NCBI RefSeq assembly: GCF_000145615.1
Contig: NC_014410.1
Coordinates: forward strand, 1,158,001 to 1,222,000
Source of the DNA: Thermoanaerobacterium thermosaccharolyticum DSM 571
Lineage (GTDB): Bacteria > Bacillota > Thermoanaerobacteria > Thermoanaerobacterales > Thermoanaerobacteraceae
Length of the DNA stretch: 64,000 nt
Direction of reading: 5' to 3'
Each line of letters begins with the position of its first letter. Positions within the stretch are counted from its first letter, which is position 1. Below, piece after piece: positions 18,299-27,396 of the stretch. The notes under the pieces are model-generated. The model was given only the letters and a program-made list of their open reading frames with translations, did not search any database and was not told where the DNA came from. A program made the translations under genes and the position numbers.

Positions 18299-19105
18299 TC
18301 AACATAACATTTCTCTTGTAATATCCTGACTTTTGCAGCAAAGAAGGATAAAAAAAGTCCTTAACACCTTTAAAATAAAGGGTTTTGTACTTTTTGATTT
18401 TGCCCAAAAGTTGTAGTGAAAATTAACTTTTTTCGTTTCTCCCAAAATTTTTTTAATCTCTCCAAGTGTCATAAACTTTTTACTAAAATCTATCTTTAAC
18501 TCTTTGCCTATGCCTTTAAGTACATCATTGTAAAAATCAAAAACATAATAGTTTTCTTTAATTTGACTGCATGATGCCTTGTTTAGGCATTCAAGTATTT
18601 CTGTTACCAAATATTTGCCTTTCAATCTATATTCTAATATCCTTACAATTACAAGAGCTATAAAGCATATCAAAAAGTGAGCGCCTATATGCTCCTTCAA
18701 TGACAAATAAACAGATTTACTTTCAAAATCACTTTTCGTTACTTTCAAAGACTTCTATATCTTCCAAAGCCCACAATACATGCCAATTATTTTTTCAGGT
18801 GTATCTTTGTGCTCACTGGTAACTATGGCATAATAACCATCAAATTTCTCTTCTTCACGTAATTTTTCTTCATCAAAAATCAAATGCTGACGCACACTCT
18901 CAGATATTTTCCATGTATCAGCATTAAAAACAAGATTCTTTACATATTTAGCCGCACCATGTGATATAGATTTATTGTACTTCCCAGGATTTTTAATCAT
19001 ATCCATTGCTTTAGCTATTGAAGCAGTACGATCCATCCTGGCCTTTGATGCATATTCAGGGCTATAGAAAATAATTTGTCTCTCATCTACCAGCTTTGCT
19101 TAGAG
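18299..19105 (-). pseudogene. Broken IS1634-type transposase
   Basis: Minus-strand reading gives LVDERQIIFYSPEYASKARMDRTASIAKAM, then DGYYAIVTSEHKDTPEKIIGMYCGLWKI, a TAG at 18755-18757, and then in the same frame SLKVTKSDFESKSVYLSLKEHIGAHFLICF. This is the C-terminal half of an IS1634-family DDE transposase. The amber codon stands where intact copies have an acidic residue after WKI, and the 5' part ends at a stop near 19105. I see no intact ends, so this is a fossil. A further minus-strand scrap (LSVNLQFALDESMDLNYNA, about 19120-19190) may belong to it. Confidence 0.8.
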
Positions 19106-19245
19106 TTGCATAGCAAAAATTCTTACGAGCATTGTAATTTAAATCCATAGATTCATCTAAAGCAAATTGGAGATTAACAGAAAGTTTTTCTCATTTTTTT
19201 TCATTCAACATTTATGTTAGAGACACTTTTATTATAATGTCTAAT

Positions 19246-19274
19246 TTGACTATTCGATAGGATAGTATTATAAT
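19246..19274 (+). promoter_or_regulatory. Sigma-A promoter of adhA
   Basis: TTGACT at 19246-19251, 17-base spacer, TATAAT at 19269-19274, 45 bases before the start. Confidence 0.85.
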
Positions 19275-19284
19275 TATATAATGA

Positions 19285-19302
19285 ATGTCATAAATTTAAC
19301 AA
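19285..19302 (+). promoter_or_regulatory. Possible Rex-like operator before adhA
   Basis: The right half TTAACAA at 19296-19302 is a perfect half of the redox-regulator Rex consensus (TTGTTAA, four bases, TTAACAA). The left half ATGTCAT at 19285-19291 matches 4 of 7. It lies just after the expected transcription start, a position suited to repression. Weak without other sites to compare. Confidence 0.3.
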
Positions 19303-19318
19303 ATAGGAGGTTATAAAG

Positions 19319-20518
19319 ATGTGGGAAACAAAAATAAACCCTAGTAAAGTTTTTGAGCTACGCTGTAAAAATACGACTTATTTTGGAATAGGTAGCATAC
19401 AAAAAATAAAAGATATTTTAGAGGTTCTCAAAAATAAAGGTATTGATAATGTTATTTTTATAACAGGAAAGGGTTCTTATAAAGCCAGCGGTGCTTGGGA
19501 TGTTGTGAAACCTATACTGGATGAGCTTGATTTAAAATATTCACTTTATGATAGGGTTGGTCCTAATCCTACTGTTGACATGATTGATGAGGCAACAAAA
19601 ATTGGACGCGAATCTGGAGCAAAAGCAGTTGTAGGAATTGGTGGTGGCAGCCCTATAGATACTGCTAAAAGTGTAGCTGTACTTTTAAAGTATACTGATA
19701 AAAATGCAAGAGAACTTTATGAGCAGAAATTTATACCTGAAGAGGCTGTTCCTATCATAGCTATAAATCTTACTCACGGCACTGGCACGGAAGTAGACAG
19801 ATTTGCAGTAGCCACAATACCAGAAAAAAATTATAAACCGGCTATTGCTTATGATTGTCTGTATCCTATGTATGCAATAGATGATCCTGCACTTATGACT
19901 AAACTTGATAAAAGGCAGACAATAGCAGTAACTGTAGATGCATTAAACCATATTACTGAAGCTGCTACAACACTTGCTGCATCCCCGTATAGCATTCTTA
20001 CTGCAAAAGAGACAGTAAGATTGATAGTTCGCTATCTTCCTGCTGCTGTAAATGATCCTTTAAATCTTGTAGCAAGGTATTATTTGCTGTATGCCTCTGC
20101 TTTGGCTGGTATTTCTTTTGACAATGGTCTTTTGCACCTTACTCATGCTTTGGAGCATCCTTTGAGTGCTGTAAAACCTGAGATAGCTCATGGTCTTGGA
20201 CTTGGAGCAATATTACCTGCAGTGATAAAAGCAATTTATCCTGCTACAGCAGAAATTTTGGCTGATGTATATAGCCCTGTGGTGCCTGGCTTGAAGGGTT
20301 TGCCTTCTGAAGCAGAATATGTATCTCAAAAAGTTGAAGAATGGCTCTTTAACGTTGGATGTACTCAAAAGCTAACAGATTTTGGATTTACAAAAGAAGA
20401 TATTCCGACTTTAGTTAATCTTGCAAAAACAACACCTTCTCTAGATGGACTGCTATCTATAGCACCGATAGAGGCTACAGAGTCAGTTATTGAAAAGATT
20501 TATGTGGAATCTCTTTAA
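19319..20518 (+). CDS. adhA: Iron-type primary alcohol dehydrogenase AdhA
   Basis: 399 residues, iron-containing ADH (type III). GIGGGSPIDTAKS (cofactor loop) and the metal ligands in ALEHPLSAVKPEIAHGLGLG are present. It follows the Thermoanaerobacter AdhA sequence very closely as I remember it (MWETKINP start, IYVESL end). It reduces aldehydes to primary alcohols, probably with NADPH, in ethanol formation. The gene is monocistronic behind a strong promoter, next to a transposase fossil. Confidence 0.93.
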   Translation: MWETKINPSKVFELRCKNTTYFGIGSIQKIKDILEVLKNKGIDNVIFITGKGSYKASGAWDVVKPILDELDLKYSLYDRVGPNPTVDMIDEATKIGRESGAKAVVGIGGGSPIDTAKSVAVLLKYTDKNARELYEQKFIPEEAVPIIAINLTHGTGTEVDRFAVATIPEKNYKPAIAYDCLYPMYAIDDPALMTKLDKRQTIAVTVDALNHITEAATTLAASPYSILTAKETVRLIVRYLPAAVNDPLNLVARYYLLYASALAGISFDNGLLHLTHALEHPLSAVKPEIAHGLGLGAILPAVIKAIYPATAEILADVYSPVVPGLKGLPSEAEYVSQKVEEWLFNVGCTQKLTDFGFTKEDIPTLVNLAKTTPSLDGLLSIAPIEATESVIEKIYVESL

Positions 20519-20614
20519 AAATTAAAAAGTGAGTTTGAATATTACTGATATTTAATTTAGAGAATAGACTAACTATTGCTTTTGTCGATAAAGTTTAAAA
20601 AATATACAAAGTAT

Positions 20615-20643
20615 TTGACAATAAATATATAAATATATAATAT
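20615..20643 (+). promoter_or_regulatory. Promoter of nfnAB
   Basis: TTGACA at 20615-20620. The -10 is either TATAAT at 20636-20641 (15-base spacer) or TAATAT at 20638-20643 (17). Transcription would start about ten bases before the leader hairpin. Confidence 0.65.
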
Positions 20644-20658
20644 ATCATTAAATAAAAG

Positions 20659-20695
20659 AATTATGTCTGGTGTACAACCAGACATAATTTTGTTA
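20659..20695 (+). terminator. 13-bp hairpin in the nfnAB leader (attenuator or 5' stabiliser)
   Basis: A perfect 13-bp stem, 20659-20671 with 20677-20689, loop of five, followed by TTTGTTAC. It lies downstream of the nfnAB promoter, so it belongs to the leader and does not simply end adhA. The T run is short; partial termination or transcript protection are both possible. Confidence 0.6.
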
Positions 20696-20724
20696 CACTA
20701 TATTATGGAGGTGTTAAAAACACA

Positions 20725-22963
<2,239 letters not shown>

Positions 22964-23010
22964 TTGACTGAACAGCTTTGTAAAAAATGTTGTTTTGAAA
23001 TTTACATCAT

Positions 23011-23048
23011 ATTAAAAAAGCAGGATAAAATATTCCTGCTTTTTTAAT
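23011..23048 (+). terminator. Terminator of nfnAB
   Basis: Perfect 15-bp stem (23011-23025 with 23034-23048) whose descending arm contains six T. Confidence 0.9.
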
Positions 23049-23229
23049 ATATACGATTTACGATACAATGATTAAACTTCCGTGCAGTAGGAAAAATATT
23101 TTAGCTATTAGATAATTCCATTTTAGTCTAAATTCAAATAACTGAACTTGAAATACATATTAATAGTTAAATATGAGATCTGACTTGAGTATAACAACTA
23201 AAATAAAATAATCGTCCTTCCTGACAGAG

Positions 23230-23256
23230 TTGAAGTTCACTTCAACCTCTCGGTAG
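23230..23256 (-). terminator. Possible terminator of the tRNA transcript
   Basis: AGAGGTTGAAG on the minus strand pairs, with one bulge, with CTTCAACTCT. The T-rich stretch comes about 15 bases later, so this is weak. Confidence 0.4.
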
Positions 23257-23277
23257 ACGATAAAGTTTGCATATAGA

Positions 23278-23353
23278 TGGTAGCCTTAAGGGGAGTCGAA
23301 CCCCTGTCTTCGCCGTGAGAGGGCGATGTCCTAGGCCACTAGACGATAAGGCC
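23278..23353 (-). tRNA. tRNA-Glu (anticodon CTC)
   Basis: 76 bases read on the minus strand. Acceptor GGCCTTA pairs with TAAGGCT; anticodon arm TCGCC-CTCTCAC-GGCGA gives anticodon CTC; T arm AGGGG-TTCGACT-CCCCT. CCA is encoded. Confidence 0.95.
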
Positions 23354-23359
23354 ACATAT

Positions 23360-23433
23360 TGGCTGCCGAACTAGGATTCGAACCTAGACTAGATGATCCA
23401 GAGTCACCGGTGCTACCGTTACACCATTCGGCA
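23360..23433 (-). tRNA. tRNA-Gln (anticodon CTG)
   Basis: 74 bases on the minus strand. Acceptor TGCCGAA pairs with TTCGGCA, discriminator G, CCA encoded. Anticodon loop CTCTGGA gives anticodon CTG. The T arm CTAGG-TTCGAAT-CCTAG is perfect. It lies 6 bases upstream of tRNA-Glu in one transcript. Confidence 0.95.
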
Positions 23434-23449
23434 TCAACTGACAGAAGTT

Positions 23450-23478
23450 ATTATAGCACGGCTTTTTATTTTTGACAA
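23450..23478 (-). promoter_or_regulatory. Promoter of the tRNA-Gln/Glu operon
   Basis: On the minus strand TTGTCA (23473-23478), 17-base spacer, TATAAT (23450-23455), about 17 bases before the tRNA-Gln 5' end. Confidence 0.85.
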
Positions 23479-23810
23479 GAGGTTTTTTTAATTTTTTTGT
23501 TCGTCTGCTTATGTCTATTTGACAAAAAAAGCTTATTTTCATTTGAGAGATTAATAAGATCTCAACCAGAGACAAAATTTGAAATGGTTTTGTTGTAGAT
23601 AGATTTCTCAAATGTTGTTCGTTCATTATCAAGCCCTGTGGATAGATTATATTCAAACTTTGTATTTGGATATAACTGTGGCTTTAACGTATATTGGGTT
23701 TAGTACCATCCACATCAACCTTTAGCAGATTTTTAAACCAAATATCTAGGGAAGACTTCACCCAATCTGCTATATGGGATATGAACTTGTATATTGGGGT
23801 AAAATGATGA
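23479..23810. other. About 330 bases without a recognisable gene
   Basis: No frame in either strand gives a convincing protein. A minus-strand stretch near 23700-23810 reads ADWVKSSLDIWFKNLLKVDVDG before a stop, but I cannot place it. It adjoins two gene remnants, so decayed coding sequence is likely. Confidence 0.5.
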
Positions 23811-24022
23811 TTATTTAAAATTCAGTTGTCCGTATTTGGATTTCTTCTTGCGTATAGGGTAGGATGGGATATAAGTTTAGGTGCAATAGTTTCAGACGTA
23901 TCTGTTACACTATTATTAATTCCTATAGGTGTCATATTTTTTAAGAAAATATTCCAATAGCAAATTTGATCGGTATATTGTTTTGCATTATTGGATTAAT
24001 ATTAATTAACCTGAATTATTAA
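23811..24022 (+). pseudogene. Remnant of a small multidrug/DMT-type membrane transporter
   Basis: The plus strand reads SVFGFLLAYRVGWDISLGAI, continues to VSVTLLLIPIGVIFFKKIF, and meets an in-frame TAG at 23958. Shifting one frame near 23954 (a C appears lost) continues with PIANLIGILFCIIGLILINL and a stop. The two parts look like the last helices of an EmrE/DMT-type transporter. No start codon or N-terminal half remains. Confidence 0.6.
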
Positions 24023-24076
24023 ATGAAAAATTTGAGAGAAATTATTTTTCAAAATTTATCGAAAAGTACTTGCTAT

Positions 24077-24184
24077 TTACATTATGAAATTGAGGTAATG
24101 TTTCCGCAAAACACTTTGAAATATTACATCTATTATTGCTGTTCCTGCAAGTCCACTTCCACCTAGTATCAAAATATTGTGCAT
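24077..24184 (-). pseudogene. Fragment of a Rossmann-type NAD(P)-binding protein
   Basis: The minus strand from ATG 24184 reads NILILGGSGLAGTAIIDVI, a classical dinucleotide-binding start as in saccharopine dehydrogenase-like proteins, then loses resemblance and stops after 35 residues. Probably the broken 5' end of a lost gene. Confidence 0.45.
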
Positions 24185-24197
24185 AATAATTATAGTG

Positions 24198-24226
24198 TTT
24201 ACATATAGTCATAAATGCTATATAAT
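24198..24226 (+). promoter_or_regulatory. Sigma-A promoter of the ferredoxin gene
   Basis: TTTACA at 24198-24203, 17-base spacer, TATAAT at 24221-24226, 47 bases before the start. Confidence 0.85.
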
Positions 24227-24272
24227 ATGCATTGAAGTATATACTGTATACATAAAAAGGGGGGAAACAATA

Positions 24273-24443
24273 ATGGCACATATTATAACAGATGAATGCA
24301 TTAGCTGTGGTGCCTGTGCTGCAGAATGCCCTGTAGAAGCTATTCACGAAGGTACTGGCAAATATGAGGTAGATGCTGATACATGCATTGATTGTGGCGC
24401 ATGTGAGGCTGTATGCCCAACAGGAGCTGTAAAAGCTGAATAA
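24273..24443 (+). CDS. Clostridial-type 2[4Fe-4S] ferredoxin
   Basis: 56 residues with the two cluster motifs CISCGACAAECP and CIDCGACEAVCP. It is the low-potential electron carrier between pyruvate:ferredoxin oxidoreductase, hydrogenases and NfnAB. ATG 24273 follows AAAAGGGGGG; frames further upstream are not coding. Monocistronic, with strong promoter and terminator. Confidence 0.97.
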   Translation: MAHIITDECISCGACAAECPVEAIHEGTGKYEVDADTCIDCGACEAVCPTGAVKAE

Positions 24444-24446
24444 AAT

Positions 24447-24480
24447 AAACAAAAAGTCCCTAAAGGGACTTTTTGTTTAA
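24447..24480 (+). terminator. Terminator of the ferredoxin gene
   Basis: Perfect 14-bp stem (24447-24460 with 24465-24478), loop TAAA; the descending arm contains TTTTTGTTT. Confidence 0.92.
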
Positions 24481-24502
24481 ATTGACTTTAAATTGACTTT
24501 AA
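24481..24502 (+). repeat. Tandem 11-bp repeat carrying two TTGACT boxes
   Basis: ATTGACTTTAA occurs twice in direct succession (24481-24491 and 24492-24502). The second copy supplies the -35 of the next promoter. Confidence 0.85.
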
Positions 24503-24521
24503 AATTTTAAAGTGGTATAAT
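24493..24521 (+). promoter_or_regulatory. Sigma-A promoter of the aminotransferase gene
   Basis: TTGACT at 24493-24498, 17-base spacer, TATAAT at 24516-24521, 38 bases before the start. Confidence 0.85.
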
Positions 24522-24559
24522 CTACAATAACATATTTAGAGAAATTAGGAGGAGTCAAT

Positions 24560-25432
24560 ATGCCTGTAGTATATCTTAATGGCGAGTTTGTAGATAGGGA
24601 AAAAGCAGCCATTTCTGTTTTTGACCATGGCTTCCTTTATGGTGATGGTGTTTTTGAAGGAATCAGAACATATGATGGTGTTATTTTTAAACTTGATGAT
24701 CACTTAAAGAGGCTTTACAATATGGCAAAAGCGCTTCTTCTGGATATCCCTTTAAGCAAAGAGGAAATGGCTGAGAAAATTTGTGAGACAGTAAGGCGCA
24801 ACAATTTAAAGGATGCATACATAAGGCTTGTTGTATCAAGAGGAAAAGGCGATTTAGGTCTGGATCCTTATAAATGTTCTAAGCCGACAGTCGTAATAAT
24901 TGCGGATGAAATTTCTTTATATCCAGAAGAGATGTATCAAAATGGACTAAAAATAATTACATCCACATATAGACGAAATTCAATTCAGACTTTAGATCCG
25001 CAAATAAAGTCTTTGAATTATTTAAATAATATTCTAGCAAAAATCGAAGCAGTTAAAGCAGGTTACCCTGAGGCGCTTTTATTGAATTTAGAGGGTTATG
25101 TTGTGGAATGTACAGGAGACAATGTATTTATAGTATCGGATGGCGTTTTGTATACGCCGCCATCTGCTGCGGGAGCGCTTGGAGGCATAACAAGGGCCAC
25201 TGTAATTGACATAGCAAAAAAATTAGGAATACCATTTGAAGAAAAGTATTTTACGCTCTTTAATGTATATACAGCGGATGAATGCTTCTTAACTGGTACT
25301 GCTGCAGAAGCTATTCCTGTAACTGAAGTTGACAATAGAGTAATTGGAAATGGGAAGCCTGGAGAAATTACGAAAAAAATCATTGAAGAATTCAAGAAAG
25401 TAAGAACTTTGTACGGAACAAAAGTATATTAA
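24560..25432 (+). CDS. ilvE: Class IV PLP aminotransferase (branched-chain type)
   Basis: 290 residues, fold-type IV. The PLP lysine lies in KSLNYLNNILAK (near residue 153), with FDHGFLYGDGVFEGIRTYDG near the N terminus and TGTAAEAIPVTEVD near the end. These blocks fit IlvE, which interconverts branched-chain amino acids and their 2-oxo acids; D-amino acid aminotransferases share much of the pattern. ATG 24560 with the site TTAGGAGGAG. It stands alone between two terminators, away from other ilv genes. Confidence 0.85.
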   Translation: MPVVYLNGEFVDREKAAISVFDHGFLYGDGVFEGIRTYDGVIFKLDDHLKRLYNMAKALLLDIPLSKEEMAEKICETVRRNNLKDAYIRLVVSRGKGDLGLDPYKCSKPTVVIIADEISLYPEEMYQNGLKIITSTYRRNSIQTLDPQIKSLNYLNNILAKIEAVKAGYPEALLLNLEGYVVECTGDNVFIVSDGVLYTPPSAAGALGGITRATVIDIAKKLGIPFEEKYFTLFNVYTADECFLTGTAAEAIPVTEVDNRVIGNGKPGEITKKIIEEFKKVRTLYGTKVY

Positions 25433-25434
25433 AG

Positions 25435-25461
25435 AAAACGCATGGTTTGACCATGCGTTTT
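25435..25461 (+). terminator. Terminator after ilvE
   Basis: Perfect 12-bp stem with TTG loop (25435-25446 with 25450-25461). The following T run is short, so some read-through into the next gene is likely; no other promoter is seen there. Confidence 0.75.
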
Positions 25462-25482
25462 AAGTTGTTAGGAGGTTAAACG

Positions 25483-26667
25483 ATGGAGAGAATGTACTAT
25501 TATGACAGCTATAAAAGGTCTTTTACTGCTAATGTTATTGATGCAAGTTTTGTAAATGGATATTATGAAATAATTCTTGATGAAACATACTTTTATCCTG
25601 AAAGCGGTGGACAACCTGCAGATACTGGAACTATAGATGGAATAAAAGTTGATAATGTCGTTTTAAAAAATAATAAAGTCATTCATATGTTAAAAGAAAT
25701 TCCTAAAAATAAAAGTGTATTTTGTGAAATAGATTGGGAAAAAAGATTTGACAATATGCAGCAACATAGCGGCCAACATCTTTTATCAGCAGTATTTTAT
25801 AAATTATATAATGCAGAAACGGAAAGTTTTAGCATAGGAGATGATTGTTCGCATATAACATTGACGAACAACAATCTTAGTGAAAGTGAACTTGCAGTAG
25901 CTGAAGAGGAAGCAAATAAGATAATATATTCAAATTTGCCAATTTCGACATATTTTGTAGACAATGAAGAGTTAATTAAATTGCCTTTAAGAAAGAAACC
26001 AAAGGTTAATGAAAACATTAGGATTGTAGAGATTAAAGATATAGACTATTCACCTTGTGGAGGTACACATGTAAAAAGTTTAGGTGAAATAGGATTAATA
26101 AAAATTAGAAATTATGAGAAATCAAAAAAAGGTATCAGAATAGAATTTTTATGCGGTCTCAGAGCCATTAAAGATTATAATGTCAAGAATAATTGTATTA
26201 ATATGTTAATATCATTATTATCTGTAAAAGAAGATGAAATTTTAGATAAAGTGAATAAATTATTTTTGGAAAATAAGGAATTAAAAAAGGAATTAAACAA
26301 GATGAAAGAAAATATACTTTTATATGAGGCAGAAAAATTAATTAGTGAATCAATTGATTTAAAAAAATACAAATTGGTGACAAAGACTTTTAATGACAGA
26401 GATTTAAAAGAATTAAGGACTTTATCTCAAATTGTCACAAAAGAAAAAGGGATTGTTTGTATTGTATGTAGTATTTCAAAAAACGCTAATATAGTTATAT
26501 CGAGATCTGAAGATGTTAATATAAATATAAATTCGTTTTTTAATTCAGTATTAGATATAATAGATGGAAATGGTGGCGGAAATCAAAAAATGTGTCAAGG
26601 ATGTGGAAAAGTAGAAAATATAGATAGAGCATTAGAGAAAGCTATTGATATCATATCAAATTACTGA
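25483..26667 (+). CDS. Alanyl-tRNA editing protein (long AlaX type)
   Basis: 394 residues. The AlaRS second additional domain is clear: YPESGGQPADTG, the zinc ligands HSGQH near residue 95, and CGGTH near residue 190. A coiled-coil region and a DHHA1-like C-terminal part (GNGGGNQKMCQGCGK) follow. It hydrolyses mischarged Ser- or Gly-tRNA-Ala in trans. There is no catalytic synthetase domain. ATG 25483 with the site AGGAGG. The two CxxC cysteines near the end may be a further metal site. Confidence 0.88.
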   Translation: MERMYYYDSYKRSFTANVIDASFVNGYYEIILDETYFYPESGGQPADTGTIDGIKVDNVVLKNNKVIHMLKEIPKNKSVFCEIDWEKRFDNMQQHSGQHLLSAVFYKLYNAETESFSIGDDCSHITLTNNNLSESELAVAEEEANKIIYSNLPISTYFVDNEELIKLPLRKKPKVNENIRIVEIKDIDYSPCGGTHVKSLGEIGLIKIRNYEKSKKGIRIEFLCGLRAIKDYNVKNNCINMLISLLSVKEDEILDKVNKLFLENKELKKELNKMKENILLYEAEKLISESIDLKKYKLVTKTFNDRDLKELRTLSQIVTKEKGIVCIVCSISKNANIVISRSEDVNININSFFNSVLDIIDGNGGGNQKMCQGCGKVENIDRALEKAIDIISNY

Positions 26668-26753
26668 AAAAATTTTAACTATTATGCAGGAAAATAATAA
26701 CATTTATAGAATATATAACAATAATTAGAATATTCTATAGGAGTTGAATTAAA

Positions 26754-26957
26754 ATGGAAAAAAGAGAAATATCATCAGTGGAATTTTTGATAGAAAAAAT
26801 AAAGCAAAAAATTTCAAATGACGACATATTGGGAAACATCTTAAATGGAGAAATATTGACAATTAGAGAAGGATGTGAAGATTGGGAGATTGAATACGGG
26901 AGAAATATAGTAGATATATATAAAAAATTGTCAAAATTAGTGGAAAAAATTAGATAA
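26754..26957 (+). CDS. Small protein of unknown function
   Basis: 67 residues, charged, mostly helical in appearance, with no membrane segment or cysteine motif (one Cys). ATG 26754 has the site TAGGAGTTG. I do not recognise it. It is followed 78 bases later by a Spo0E-like gene. Confidence 0.55.
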   Translation: MEKREISSVEFLIEKIKQKISNDDILGNILNGEILTIREGCEDWEIEYGRNIVDIYKKLSKLVEKIR

Positions 26958-27035
26958 AATTTCTGCTTTATCCTATTGAATTTTTTGGTTCCTAATGATA
27001 AAATTGTATATGCGATTTTTAGAAAAGGGGAACTA

Positions 27036-27230
27036 ATGATGTACAATAAAATATCTATATTAGAAGAACAGATAAGCAATTTACGAGATGAACTTGATGA
27101 CTTAATAAAGCAGGAAGAAGTAAAATATGATATAGTGCTTGATTTGAGTCGAAAACTGGATGATTTAATCGTATTATATGTGACGACTAAAGCAAAAAAA
27201 TATTTATCAAATGGTGATATTGTGCAATAA
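27036..27230 (+). CDS. Spo0E-like aspartyl-phosphate phosphatase
   Basis: 64 residues forming two helices: ILEEQISNLRDELDDLI, then VLDLSRKLDDLIVLYV. The signature SxxLD of the Spo0E family is present (SRKLD). Family members dephosphorylate Spo0A~P and so delay sporulation. ATG 27036 (or 27039) follows AAAAGGGG; the frame from 26976 lacks a ribosome site. A possible promoter is TTGAAT (26977) with TAAAAT (26999). The Spo0B-like protein at 6.6 kb would act in the same circuit. Confidence 0.75.
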   Translation: MMYNKISILEEQISNLRDELDDLIKQEEVKYDIVLDLSRKLDDLIVLYVTTKAKKYLSNGDIVQ

Positions 27231-27236
27231 ATATGT

Positions 27237-27242
27237 TATAAT
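27237..27242 (+). promoter_or_regulatory. Extended -10 box of the riboswitch transcript
   Basis: TATAAT preceded by TGT (extended -10). The -35 region is poor. The riboswitch begins about ten bases later. Confidence 0.55.
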
Positions 27243-27249
27243 TATATCT

Positions 27250-27366
27250 AAAGGGGAGTAACTCTTCGTTAATCAGTCGTCAATACGGTGAAAACACCCG
27301 GCTGGTTAAGCAAATTTGCGAGTGAGACCTTTATTTTGTGGAATAATACAAAATAAAGGTCTTTAT
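27250..27366 (+). promoter_or_regulatory. yybP-ykoY (Mn2+) riboswitch with terminator
   Basis: The conserved pieces appear in order: AAAGGGGAGTAACTC, GTCGTCAATACGG, CACCCGGCTGGTTA, and GCGAGTGAGACC. A 15-bp terminator stem (27325-27339 with 27348-27362) followed by TTATTTAT starts inside the last conserved piece, so aptamer folding and termination compete. Members of this class bind Mn2+ and allow expression of Mn exporters when Mn2+ is high. Confidence 0.93.
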
Positions 27367-27396
27367 TTATATTATACAAAAATTAGGAGGAATACG

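Noticed and set aside
23221-23260. Third tRNA fragment next to tRNA-Glu
   Set aside because: The inverted repeat there has no acceptor, anticodon or T-arm pattern; it fits a weak terminator better.
24042-24452. Minus-strand open frame of about 136 codons over the ferredoxin gene
   Set aside because: It is the antisense of ferredoxin and its promoter, with a Cys/Tyr-rich composition typical of shadow frames.
27316-27396. N-terminal extension of the P-type ATPase from 27316
   Set aside because: The bases are the riboswitch end and terminator stem; ATG 27397 has a strong ribosome site.
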